From: Undibacterium sp. YM2
GTDB taxonomy: Bacteria > Pseudomonadota > Gammaproteobacteria > Burkholderiales > Burkholderiaceae_D
Assembly: GCF_009937975.1 (NCBI RefSeq)
Contig: NZ_AP018441.1
Coordinates: 6,386,001 to 6,450,000, forward strand
Length of the DNA: 64,000 bases
Reading direction: 5' to 3'
Of the stretch, positions 55,787 through 64,000 are shown piece after piece. A model generated the notes under the pieces. That model was not told the origin of the DNA, did not search any database, and saw only the letters and a program-made list of their open reading frames with translations. Made by a program: the position numbers and the translations under genes. Numbering within the stretch: position 1 is the stretch's first letter; the number at the start of each line of letters is the position of its first letter.

Positions 55787-57165
55787 CTACGCCGGTCGCC
55801 GCGCGAGCAGATGAGACAACCGTTGCAGAGCCGCCTGCAAGCGTCCACGGTCCTTGATGCTACCCAAAGAGACCCGGATTGCATTTGCTGCTCCACTGCC
55901 AGTTGCGAATGCCTCCGCCGGCATGACTGTGATGCCCTCGCTGTCAGCTGCACGCGCAAACTGTGCGGAGTTCCAATACGTTGGCAACTCCAGCCATACG
56001 TGCAGGCCGTCTCCGGCGCCGCTGTACCGCCCCGCCAGAATATCCCTTACCATGCTGTGGCGCAAGCGCGCCTCCTTGCGTACACCTTCCATCAAGCCTT
56101 TGGCGGAACCATCGAGTATCCACTGAGTGGCCAGTGCAGCCGTCAGGGGGAGCCCATCAGCGCAAATGATCTTAGCGCGATCAGGAAACGTTCGCGTTCC
56201 TGCGGGTCGTGTATCAGCACGAAGGCGACACGCAAGCCCGGCGTCAGGCATTTCGACAGCGTTGAGATGTAGTACACCTGCTCCGACGCAAACCTGGCAA
56301 TCGGTGGTGGCGGCGCATCGGCAAGCAGCCAGTAGGGATCATCTTCAACAATGCGTACATTGCAGCGCTTTGCGATGCTGGCGATCTCCTTGCGCCTGTG
56401 TTCCGGCATGGTGATGGCGGTCGGGTTCTGTAAAGTCGGATTGAGATAGACCAGCCCAGGCTTGTGCTGGCGGCACGCTCGCTCAAGCATCTCAGGCAGC
56501 ATCCCGTGCTGGTCGGCTTCCACTGCAATAATGCGCCGTCCGAACTGAGCCGCTGCGGCGCGCAAGCCGGGATAAGTCATAGCTTCTGCCAGGATGACAT
56601 CGCCAGGCTCAGTCAGCACAAGTATCAATGCCGCAATCGCCGCTTGCGCACCCGGACAGACAACAAGTTGTTGAGTATCCAGATGTCCAAACATCGGTTC
56701 CAGCCACCTGGCTCCAGCCTGACGGTCAGAGTCGCTCCCCCCAGCCAGGTGGTAATTCATCAGCAATGCACTATCTGCCCGCATCAGTACCTGAGACAAA
56801 CCTTGCTTCAACATGTCATCGAAATCCACACCATCCGGTGGCGGTGGTGTATTCATACTCAGATCGAGGACGGCGTTCAATTCAACTTTAGGCGCGGCGA
56901 CATAAGTGCCCCGGGCACCACGGCCCTCCAGCAAGTTGCGGCGCCTTGCTTCGTCGTATGCGCGCGTGACCGTCGTCAAATCGACGTCCAGTTGTTCTGC
57001 GAGTTGGCGCTGAGTAGGCAGACGCTCACCCGGTTTCAGCGATCCTTCTGTCACCGCTGCCTGCAAGGCATCCGCAATCTGCAAAAAACGCGGACCACCG
57101 TGCACGGCCAAACGTGGCAACCAGATAGGCACATCTTCATCTTGTATGTTTTTCAACTGGGACAT
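55787..57165 (-). pseudogene. MocR-type GntR/aminotransferase regulator, split by a single-base frameshift
   Basis: Frames 57165-~56148 and ~56148-55787 join to one ~459-aa MocR regulator: winged-helix GntR domain (LPTQRQLAEQLDVDLTTVTRAYDEARRRNLLEGRG, in parts) and a fold type I aminotransferase domain with PLP Lys in ISTLSKCLTPGLRVAF, then after the break LTAALATQWILDGSAKG and a C-terminal small domain (GLHVWLELPTYWNSAQFARAADSEGITVMPAEAFA). At the GGGGG run 56146-56150 (CCCCC in the gene) one base is missing: TCC-CCC-CTG restores MGSPLTAALATQ. Otherwise intact. MocR proteins use PLP as effector to control vitamin B6, GABA, taurine or transport genes; the target here is not evident. Confidence 0.88.
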
Positions 57166-57397
57166 TTTGTCCTAATGTATGGAAATTGCTTTCAAGTAGT
57201 ATGCATCAGGGCGTACAGCAATACCATGCTTGCATGGCAGTTGTCGATGTTTCCTCATCTCGCGTCTGCACCCCGCAAATCACTACGATGGATGCCTGAG
57301 GGAATGCTTGAACATAAAATGAAGCTGCTGAAGCAGTGCTTACGGTAGTGCTCTCCCAACGATAAATAGTGTCATTAATAAGCTGGAAATACTCAAA

Positions 57398-57628
57398 ATG
57401 ATGGATTGGATCCCTATAGTCCTGGTGACATTCAAGCTTCTCGTGCTCGCCATAGGCATGTTCTTCGCCATCAAGTGGCATTATGATCAAGGCAAGAAGA
57501 TGGCGACGAATGCGGTACTACGTGCGGGCGGCAAGGTGGCCGCAATCTTCATGCTATCACTTCTGGGTCTGGGGTATCTCACCTTAGTACTTGCCAGGAC
57601 GTTCGGTTTGGACTTGAGCTTTCCGTGA
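57398..57628 (+). CDS. Small inner-membrane protein
   Basis: 76 aa with two membrane helices (IPIVLVTFKLLVLAIGMFFAI and VAAIFMLSLLGLGYLTLVL) and a short basic loop HYDQGKKMATNAVLRAGGK. Ribosome site weak (GGAAATACTCAAA). Divergent from the MocR gene over 232 bp, the usual position of a MocR target, so it may be regulated by it. Family not recognised. Confidence 0.65.
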   Translation: MMDWIPIVLVTFKLLVLAIGMFFAIKWHYDQGKKMATNAVLRAGGKVAAIFMLSLLGLGYLTLVLARTFGLDLSFP

Positions 57629-57884
57629 TGGAAAAGAATAGCCGGTCGATATTTAGTGATGCGGCTGCAATTCTCGACACGGCGCTTGGATGGCATCGGC
57701 AGGCGGGGAGGGCGCCGCCAAAAAATAGACCATGATATCCAACAGGCTTTCGTGCCTGGCTGCACGGATGCAAGGCAAGAACAGACCTAAGTAAAGTCAT
57801 TTGAAGTGCTCGAATATGTGGACTATGGTTTCCGCCATTACATGCGCCAAGGCCTGGAAGATGCCGCAGCAACACCGTTGATAG

Positions 57885-58275
57885 ACAAGGCGCAACTGCA
57901 GGCGATACCTTTGCCATCGCAGGTCTCTCTATCCTGCCCGGGCGATACCAGATAAGCCTCCTTCCTAAAACCTGACTACAGCCTGCCAAGAGCGTTATAT
58001 AAAACAATGTGGTGAAGGCAGCAGAAACTAGTTCGCCGCCCGCGACTACGACGCCTACCTGCTACTAAACCGCGTCATCTCCCCTGACCCTGAAAAAGCC
58101 AGACCCGCTCGCCGGAATTACGTACTGCATTGAAAGACGCTATGGAATCGGAAATTGATATTCATATCACGCAGGGTGTTTTGCATTACAAGGCGAATGA
58201 CAATTTTAGCCTGAAAAAAAGATGAGGATGCTGCTGACTTTACAGCGTGGAAACTGGGAGGCTGTTGGGCCTTGA
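57885..58275 (+). pseudogene. livK-like gene remnant 2
   Basis: Follows the intact livK-like gene from its GAFVVAGLAILP region (about 57890: GCAGGTCTCTCTATCCTGCC) through YEKQYGEGTRNQFAAHGYDAYLLLNRVI (58000-58075) to the C-terminal GNWKAVGP (~58255-58275), with several frameshifts, an in-frame stop and a rearranged middle. Different decay from remnant 1, which covers overlapping sequence. Lies directly before the defence module. Confidence 0.78.
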
Positions 58276-58454
58276 AGCGTATAGAATTTGTAGCAGCGCT
58301 TATGCGTGCAATAACTTTCACTGCAAAGAGTGGTGTGCGGAAAATATTGAAATTTGTGTCTTTTTCTCCAAAAGGGTAAGCATGACTGAGATAATAGGAA
58401 TATGATGGTAAAAATTGCTTTATTGGCATTTAATGTTGAAATAATGGAACTTGT

Positions 58455-59429
58455 ATGGCTAGTGGAAAAATCTTGCGACAACTTTTGAAAGCGGGTACCG
58501 CTGGAGATAAGGAAGGCTTCCGCTTAGCTTCAGAATCAATAATTGAAGAAGAGCGGTTAAAGCAACACCATCTTCTTGCGAATGATTTAGAAAAAATTCT
58601 TTATACATCTAGTGTTGATTCCGAGGGAAAGTTATCGAGAGTCTTCCCTTCAGTTCCAACGGATAAAGAGCGAGGTTTGCCACTTTTTGATATTAGGCAC
58701 TCGCAGCGCACACTGGAGGAATTAATCCTTCCTCCAGAAAATTTGTCTTCTGTGGAAGAATTACTTGGCGAACATCGCAGGCAGGATATTTTGCGATCTT
58801 ATGGAATGCGGCCAGCGGGTAAGGTTCTTTTTTTCGGACCACCTGGATGCGGAAAAACGCTAACGGCAGAAGTTATCGCTTGTGAGTTGGACCTTCCTTT
58901 GGCGATAGTGCGGCTTGATGCACTGGTATCTTCATTTCTTGGGGAAACCGCAGCAAACCTGCGTAAAGTTTTTGACTATATTAGTCAGTATCCAATGGTT
59001 GCGCTTTTTGACGAATTTGACGCCATCGGAAAAGAACGTTCTGACAGTAGTGAGCATGGCGAATTACGGCGGGTAGTTAATGCTGTTCTCCAAATGATGG
59101 ATGCGTATCAAGGAAATAGTTTGATAATCGCAGCAACCAATCATGAGCAAATTTTGGACAGTGCAATTTGGCGGAGATTTGATGATGTTTTTGAATTTTC
59201 AAAGCCTTCTCGCGAAATGATAGAAGCAATTTTACGTTCTAAATTGCGTGGCGTCCGCAGACAATTTGAAACTGAGCAGGTAGAGATTCTTGATTTATTT
59301 GATGGGCTAAGTGGTGCAGATATTGAGCGCGTAGTTCGCCGTGCGATCAAACGCAATATTCTCAAAGGTCAAGAATTTCTCAATCTTAAAGATCTTTCTA
59401 GCGCACGAAGCAAGGAAATTAGGCGGTAG
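58455..59429 (+). CDS. ietA: AAA+ ATPase of an IetAS-type anti-phage module
   Basis: 324 aa. N-terminal helical region (1-~110), then one classic AAA+ domain: Walker A FFGPPGCGKT (128-135 core), Walker B MVALFDEFDA (181-190), sensor 1 IIAATNHE, arginine-finger region WRRFDDVF and sensor 2 LSGADIERVVRRA. It belongs to the FtsH/CDC48-like branch. Base composition is visibly AT-richer than the preceding 50 kb. It is 22 bp upstream of the subtilase start. The pair AAA ATPase + S8 peptidase corresponds to the IetA/IetS defence system (first seen as a plasmid-stability pair and shown to be anti-phage by Gao and co-workers, from memory). Role presumed: ATP-driven recognition or unfolding that triggers the protease. 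Confidence 0.85.
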   Translation: MASGKILRQLLKAGTAGDKEGFRLASESIIEEERLKQHHLLANDLEKILYTSSVDSEGKLSRVFPSVPTDKERGLPLFDIRHSQRTLEELILPPENLSSVEELLGEHRRQDILRSYGMRPAGKVLFFGPPGCGKTLTAEVIACELDLPLAIVRLDALVSSFLGETAANLRKVFDYISQYPMVALFDEFDAIGKERSDSSEHGELRRVVNAVLQMMDAYQGNSLIIAATNHEQILDSAIWRRFDDVFEFSKPSREMIEAILRSKLRGVRRQFETEQVEILDLFDGLSGADIERVVRRAIKRNILKGQEFLNLKDLSSARSKEIRR

Positions 59430-59450
59430 GGATTATTGGGGAAGCTAACA

Positions 59451-61847
59451 ATGGCAGAACTGTATAAACATATCCGTATCAAGAAAGAAAAACTCATAAA
59501 TGATCGACGAACACGACAATATAAAATTCCTGTCTTTAAGCGTGGCGACCTAGCTACTCACGGGCAAAAACTAGGTAGTCTTCTCCAAGAGGCCATCTTT
59601 GAGGCACGCAAGCAAAATTCTTCAAATGCCAATCGATTTGTCCTCAAGTTAGAGCATATCGGTATGCTTGATATTCAGCACTTGAATAAGCATGGTGTTG
59701 AATTCATCAGTCAAGAGGACGCAGGGATTTGCATTGCATTTGCAAATGAATCTGGATTAGTTCAGTTTGCAAATCACTTATCACTTTTGGGTTTGGATGA
59801 TAGTAAACTAACTTACAAGCAAATTCTTACAGCATTGGAGAGTGTTGGTAATTGGACTCGCCAAGATCGTGAGAGTTGGGCTATCAAATATTATGGTTTG
59901 CCTGACAGCCCTTTATTTAGACTTGACGTAGAACTTTGGCCTATAGAAGCAAGTAACCATCCCTTGAGAACTCGTTTAGTTGCAGAATTTGGGAGTTGGT
60001 TGGCTAGCAAAGGGATTCATCAAATCGACCTCATCAGCTTAGACAGCCTTTTACTATATAGGCTAGAAGTTAACGCTACTCAAGCAGATTTGCTGTTTGA
60101 ACATAGTGATGTGCGATATGTTGATTTATTGCCTCAATCAGGAATACAGCACGCACAGTTGAATATTGATATTTCTGATATTCCAAATCAATTACCTTCT
60201 CCAAATCAAGATAGCGCCAGAATCTGTATTTTAGATAGTGGTATAAATACTAATCATCCTTTACTTAGATCAGCCGTCGCAGAAAATACTAGCTTCATTA
60301 ATGGGGTAGCCGAAGACGATGATGTTGGCCACGGTACAGCCGTAGCCGGGATTGCATTGTATGGAGATATAGAAGCTTGTGCCGAAAGTAATTACTGGAA
60401 ACCTGACTTATGGTTGTTTGGTGGGAAGATACTTTGTCTAGATAAGCTTACGGGTGAAGCGCAATTTGATCCAAGAACGATTGAGACAGTATTGAGTAGC
60501 GCAGTGCATTATTTCCATACTATTCATGGGTGCAGGATTTTCAATTTGTCGATTGGCAATCGTAATGCTCCCTACGACAATAGACATATAAAGGGGGTCG
60601 CATATTTATTAGATAAATTGGCCCGCGAATATAACGTACTGTTCGTTGTGTCGGCAGGCAATTTTAATGGATCAGACACTCCGCCCGTTCCTCGTGAAAG
60701 TTGGAGGGCTGAGTATCCTAAATATTTGACGTGCCCAGAGTCAATAATTATTGATCCTGCACCTGCTCTAAACGTTCTTACAGTAGGTAGTGTTGCTAGG
60801 CATAACGCACATATAAATGAGCAGCGTTACCCCGAGATTCATGCATTGTCTCCAGCATCTGATCGTCAGCCGTCACCTTTTACTCGACATGGCCCATCAA
60901 TCAAAGGAGCAATTAAGCCAGATGTAGTGGCTACAGGAGGGAACCTTGCTTCTCCGATGAGACAAGAGGGAAATCAGTGGAAAAGTGATGCCAGGGGAAT
61001 GGGAGTGCTGACACTACATCATGATTTCGTTGGGAAAACGCTGCTAAAAGAAATTTCTGGTACTAGTTTTGCTGCACCATATATTACCCATTTAGCTGGC
61101 AGGATACTCAATGAATACCCGGGGTCTTCTGCAAATCTGTTAAGGGCAATGCTCGTTAATCATGCAGTATTGCCTCAGCAAGCGAATGAAATTTTTACTG
61201 ATGAACTGAAAGATAGCCACAAAGAAAAATATGGAAGTAATTTATTTCATGATGTTCTAGGATATGGTCTTGTGGATACTGATACCTTGTTTCGTTCATC
61301 AGAATCCGCAGTAGTACTGTTTTCTGAAGAAGTAATAGAACAGGACTCACATCAGTTTTTTGAATTACCTTTACCCGATTCTTTTTTGCGCTCAAATAGA
61401 GCAAAAAGAGAGTTAAGAGTTTCGCTAGCTTACTCGCCTCCAGTGCGGACAACACGATTAGACTATGTAGCCACAAAGATTTTCTTCCGATTGGTTAAAG
61501 GAAGCTCGTTAGAAGAGGTACAAAAGTCGTTTAATCATGAAACTCAATTGGATACTGAAGTTAGAAATGACGATGCCAAAAGTAATCGTTCGATTAGTGC
61601 GCAAGCTAGAGATAAAGGTACTGTGCAATCTTCGACATGGGAGTTTAAGCAGTTGTCGCCGCAAGTCAAATGGTTCATTGTGGTAACTCGCCAAGATCGT
61701 TTGGGTTGGGGAAATGAGCTGTGTAGCAAAAACGAATCGTATGCATTGGTGGTAACTGTTACAGATAGGGATAATGCTGAAGCACAACTCTATGCGCAGA
61801 TACAAAGCCGTATTGAAGTTCAAGAACAGGAACGTGTACGAGTTTAG
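59451..61847 (+). CDS. ietS: Subtilase (S8) effector of an IetAS-type anti-phage module
   Basis: 798 aa from ATG 59451, behind GGGGAAG; a TTG at 59436 is the alternative. No signal peptide, so it acts in the cytoplasm. Residues ~1-230 form a non-catalytic region; the S8 triad is Asp262 (RICILDSGIN), His294 (DVGHGTAVAG) and Ser539 (EISGTSFAAPYI), with the oxyanion Asn in VVSAGNFNG. A C-terminal ~200-residue domain (RAKRELRVSLAYSPPVRTTR…) is beta-rich, with a final RLGWGNELCSKNESYALVVTV segment. AT-rich like ietA. Proposed to act on host or phage protein when ietA senses infection, leading to abortive protection. Confidence 0.87.
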   Translation: MAELYKHIRIKKEKLINDRRTRQYKIPVFKRGDLATHGQKLGSLLQEAIFEARKQNSSNANRFVLKLEHIGMLDIQHLNKHGVEFISQEDAGICIAFANESGLVQFANHLSLLGLDDSKLTYKQILTALESVGNWTRQDRESWAIKYYGLPDSPLFRLDVELWPIEASNHPLRTRLVAEFGSWLASKGIHQIDLISLDSLLLYRLEVNATQADLLFEHSDVRYVDLLPQSGIQHAQLNIDISDIPNQLPSPNQDSARICILDSGINTNHPLLRSAVAENTSFINGVAEDDDVGHGTAVAGIALYGDIEACAESNYWKPDLWLFGGKILCLDKLTGEAQFDPRTIETVLSSAVHYFHTIHGCRIFNLSIGNRNAPYDNRHIKGVAYLLDKLAREYNVLFVVSAGNFNGSDTPPVPRESWRAEYPKYLTCPESIIIDPAPALNVLTVGSVARHNAHINEQRYPEIHALSPASDRQPSPFTRHGPSIKGAIKPDVVATGGNLASPMRQEGNQWKSDARGMGVLTLHHDFVGKTLLKEISGTSFAAPYITHLAGRILNEYPGSSANLLRAMLVNHAVLPQQANEIFTDELKDSHKEKYGSNLFHDVLGYGLVDTDTLFRSSESAVVLFSEEVIEQDSHQFFELPLPDSFLRSNRAKRELRVSLAYSPPVRTTRLDYVATKIFFRLVKGSSLEEVQKSFNHETQLDTEVRNDDAKSNRSISAQARDKGTVQSSTWEFKQLSPQVKWFIVVTRQDRLGWGNELCSKNESYALVVTVTDRDNAEAQLYAQIQSRIEVQEQERVRV

Positions 61848-61935
61848 AAACAATTACTATGTAACTAGCTGGTAATGTCTGGAGTTAGGAATGCTCACTG
61901 CTACAGTATTCAAAATTGTTGCATTGAAGGGAAAT

Positions 61936-62463
61936 TTAGACTTTGGGATCGACCCAGACATTGCCGCCAAATCCCTCGCGAGCATAGATCTTTAAAGGTT
62001 GTTTGGATTTATGTTTTCTGCCTTCTAAATCTTGGTAGCTTATAGAAATCTCAATTTCTGTCCCGTAGCATAACCAGGGTTTCTCAGAAGGATTATTGAT
62101 TGTAGCTCCGAATGACGTACTCAATTCTTCGCCATTTCTTAGCAGAGAAATTTTGCTCTGTGATGAGAAGATCATGGAGATAGAATCCAATTTCTCTGAT
62201 TCTGCATTCACGTCGAGTAGGCTAGATAATTTTTCTTGCGAAGCGTGTAACTGGACATTTACCGCTGGGCGACTGCCAGTGTTTGCAATAATTAGATTAT
62301 ATGTCGCAGCCATATTTCCCGAACTATGCTCATCGACGAAAGCAGATATGACAGGACGGTTTGATTGAATCCAATTAATTCTAGTGACATAAAGTGAGAA
62401 GAGTGAAACAGCGAAAGCTAAGATTGAAATCGCTGTCTTGACGTCATCTGGTGCGAGATTCAT
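61936..62463 (-). CDS. Membrane-anchored accessory protein beside the IetAS module
   Basis: 175 aa from ATG 62463. One N-terminal membrane helix (TAISILAFAVSLFSLYVTRI), then a ~140-residue beta-sandwich-like domain (TYNLIIANTGSRPAVNVQLHAS… is typical of Ig-like CARDB-type folds). AT-rich like ietAS and convergent with ietS, with 88 bp between stops. Not part of the described two-gene IetAS unit; may be part of the same acquired island or an unrelated passenger. Family not recognised. Confidence 0.65.
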   Translation of the reverse strand: MNLAPDDVKTAISILAFAVSLFSLYVTRINWIQSNRPVISAFVDEHSSGNMAATYNLIIANTGSRPAVNVQLHASQEKLSSLLDVNAESEKLDSISMIFSSQSKISLLRNGEELSTSFGATINNPSEKPWLCYGTEIEISISYQDLEGRKHKSKQPLKIYAREGFGGNVWVDPKV

Positions 62464-62514
62464 GAACAATAGAATTTAGATCGTAATTTGAGAAAGGTTG
62501 TTTGCATCTCTATT

Positions 62515-64000
62515 TTACCGCAACCGCCTAATCGAAGCCCGCGCCAACTCAATCAAAGTTACCTTCGCCGCAGAATGCCGCACTGGCAGCAAAGCCTCCA
62601 CCCCCATCGCAATCTGTCTCGCAGCCTCAGCCCGCGTATCCTCCAGCGCCTCATTGGCGACCAGCCATGCACTGACCTCTACAGCATCAGCAAAACCATT
62701 CGCCGCCAGCGCATCAAAACCTTGTGGGTCGCGCTGGCGTGCCAGTAGCAAGGGGTAGGTCAGCAGGCCGGTGCTGAGGTCGGTGTAGCGGGTTTTTCCT
62801 GTGTCGTTCGTATCGGGGGCGAGGTCGATGATGTCGTCGATGAGTTGGAAGGCCAGGCCCATGTGGCGGCCAAAATTGGCTGTGGCGCTCACTGTGGCGG
62901 CGTTGCAGCCGCCTACGGTGGCACCGGCGCGGCAGGACCAGGCGAACAGGCCGGCGGTTTTACCGTCGATGATGCGCAGGTAATCCTGTTCGCAGGCTTC
63001 CAGGTTGCGGCGGCCTGATAGCTGGTCGGACTCGGCGGCGATCATGGATTCTATGACTTCAAACAAGTCGTCTGCCAGGCCGTTATAGCCTATGCGGTAC
63101 AGTGAGCGCACGGCGCGCGAGACCAGCAGGTTGCCTGCCAGCACACCGGCACCGACGCCATATTTTTTCCATGCAGTGGGGTGACCGCGTCGCTGGTCGG
63201 CTTCATCGATAATGTCGTCGTGCAGCAGGGTGGCGGCGTGTATCGATTCTGTGATGATGGCGACCTGCACCGCTTCTTCTGACAAGAAGCGTCGCATCAG
63301 CATGGAACACAGCAGGGCGCAGCTTGCGCGCAGGCGTTTGCCGGACTGGAATAGCGAATCTGCCAGTACGCCATCGATAAGATGACGCTGGTGGCTGGCA
63401 CCGTATTCTCTGAAGTGCTTGTCGGTCTGGTCCAGCGCGCTGATTAAACGCGCACGCAATTTATCGAGGTCGTCTGCCAGCGCCTTGTCATTGATGGAGC
63501 CGACGACATCGTTGATCAGCGTGTTGACGCCGGATATATTGGTCTGCGTTTCTGCTGTGCCTGATTTCGAGTCAGGCGCATTGCTGGCCCATTTGGATGC
63601 CGGTGCCACGCCTCTGCTAAGGTTGTTGATAAAGCGCATGGCCTTGGATTCAAACTCCGGCAGGCGCTGGTCCCAGCCGAGTTGGCGCACGATGTCGCCC
63701 GCCTTGACAGAATATTCGGCAACGCGGCTGGTCATGCCACCCAGCCAGGCGATGGTTTCGCCTGAGAATACCGGCACCAGGTCCAGCAGATGCGGCAAGC
63801 CTGCTTCAAAGCGCAGTTTGTCTATGACCTTGAGTGGCGTCAGCGCTGTCGGTTCTTCCAGCGGGAATAACTGGCAGCGTGCGGCACTTGATGCGGTCAC
63901 ATCAAGTATGCGGTTGACGACAAGACGCGCTGATTCATTCGCGCTTTCCATGGTCGCCACATCGGTAGTGGTGCGCACAAAATCGCCAGCCACAAACATG
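62515..64000 (-). CDS. Amine-oxidase/polyprenyl synthase fusion, N-terminus beyond right edge
   Basis: At least 494 aa, frame open at the right edge. Residues 1-~70 (YVAGDF-type motif FVAGDFVRTTTDVATMESANESA…) are the C-terminal FAD-binding end of a flavin amine oxidase/phytoene-desaturase-like protein. A ~65-residue linker follows (~85-150). From ~165 on is a complete trans-isoprenyl diphosphate synthase: SGKRLRAS, first Asp-rich motif LLHDDIIDEADQRRG, second QLIDDIIDLAPD. The same chain thus makes a polyprenyl diphosphate and would carry an oxidoreductase; such combined enzymes would serve quinone, hopanoid or carotenoid synthesis. Returns to GC-richer composition after the defence island. 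Confidence 0.85.
   Translation of the reverse strand, partial: MFVAGDFVRTTTDVATMESANESARLVVNRILDVTASSAARCQLFPLEEPTALTPLKVIDKLRFEAGLPHLLDLVPVFSGETIAWLGGMTSRVAEYSVKAGDIVRQLGWDQRLPEFESKAMRFINNLSRGVAPASKWASNAPDSKSGTAETQTNISGVNTLINDVVGSINDKALADDLDKLRARLISALDQTDKHFREYGASHQRHLIDGVLADSLFQSGKRLRASCALLCSMLMRRFLSEEAVQVAIITESIHAATLLHDDIIDEADQRRGHPTAWKKYGVGAGVLAGNLLVSRAVRSLYRIGYNGLADDLFEVIESMIAAESDQLSGRRNLEACEQDYLRIIDGKTAGLFAWSCRAGATVGGCNAATVSATANFGRHMGLAFQLIDDIIDLAPDTNDTGKTRYTDLSTGLLTYPLLLARQRDPQGFDALAANGFADAVEVSAWLVANEALEDTRAEAARQIAMGVEALLPVRHSAAKVTLIELARASIRRLR

Noticed and set aside
25659..56150. Phase variation at the homopolymer runs
   Set aside because: Runs are only 4-5 bases long, shorter than usual phase-variable tracts, and the genes are not surface factors; artefact or simple mutation is more likely.
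57790..57960. Plus-strand protein-like stretch reading EVLEYVDYGFRHYMRQGLEDAAATPLIDKA
   Set aside because: Has no start, ends quickly and partly overlaps DNA resembling the livK remnant; cannot be assigned. Perhaps a fragment of a lost gene.
61848..61935. AACAATT / AATTGTT pair after ietS as terminator
   Set aside because: Short A/T-only arms with a ~60-nt loop; not credible as a hairpin.
1..64000. CRISPR, tRNA, rRNA, transposase or integrase genes
   Set aside because: Looked for repeats with regular spacers, cloverleaf-like sequence and IS-type ends or DDE-type proteins; none seen.

Overview
The window looks like chromosomal DNA of a betaproteobacterium, most likely of the Oxalobacteraceae (Undibacterium/Herbaspirillum-like). 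This is inferred from moderate GC, protein character and gene content (NAD-specific glutamate dehydrogenase of the ~1,600-residue class, two-subunit isoquinoline-oxidoreductase-like molybdoenzyme, AIM24 paralogues). I see no rRNA, tRNA, CRISPR array, transposase or integrase.

Layout. 1-8.3 kb: a minus-strand envelope-stress operon running DUF2170 (YjfI-like) > PspA/IM30 > small protein > YqiJ-like OB-fold membrane protein > flotillin YqiK > giant 'DNA repair ATPase' that leaves the window on the left; two palindromes overlap its probable sigma70 promoter. 8.4-18 kb: M23 peptidase, low-MW tyrosine phosphatase, GNAT, TPR-methyltransferase, MAPEG protein, an IorAB-like molybdenum oxidoreductase and a LytS/LytTR two-component system. 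18-31 kb: secreted M13 and two M28 peptidases around NAD-glutamate dehydrogenase, a set suited to living on peptides and amino acids. 31-42 kb: ArsR/SRPBCC pair, lipoprotein PPIase, a papain-fold/alpha-beta hydrolase fusion, a periplasmic alpha-amylase, a TetR/aldo-keto reductase pair with three operators, and a DEAD-box helicase with two DbpA-type RNA-binding domains. 42-50.6 kb: LysR regulator, M48 protease followed by three AIM24 paralogues, an FAD monooxygenase divergent from a MarR regulator, and an orphan LivK-like binding protein. 50.7-55.4 kb: DASH cryptochrome, second photolyase/cryptochrome and Blc lipocalin (a blue-light-regulon-like set). 55.5-62.5 kb: the accessory part, with two decayed livK fragments flanking a MocR-type regulator, then an AT-richer defence module (AAA ATPase + subtilase, IetAS-type) with a membrane-anchored accessory gene. 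62.5-64 kb: the C-terminal part of an amine-oxidase/polyprenyl-synthase fusion entering from the right edge.

A cross-cutting observation is that four otherwise well-formed genes (the ATPase at ~105, glutamate dehydrogenase at ~25660, marR at ~48712, mocR at ~56148) are each broken by what reads as loss of exactly one base from a G/C homopolymer. This pattern suggests homopolymer under-calling in the assembly more than four independent pseudogenes.
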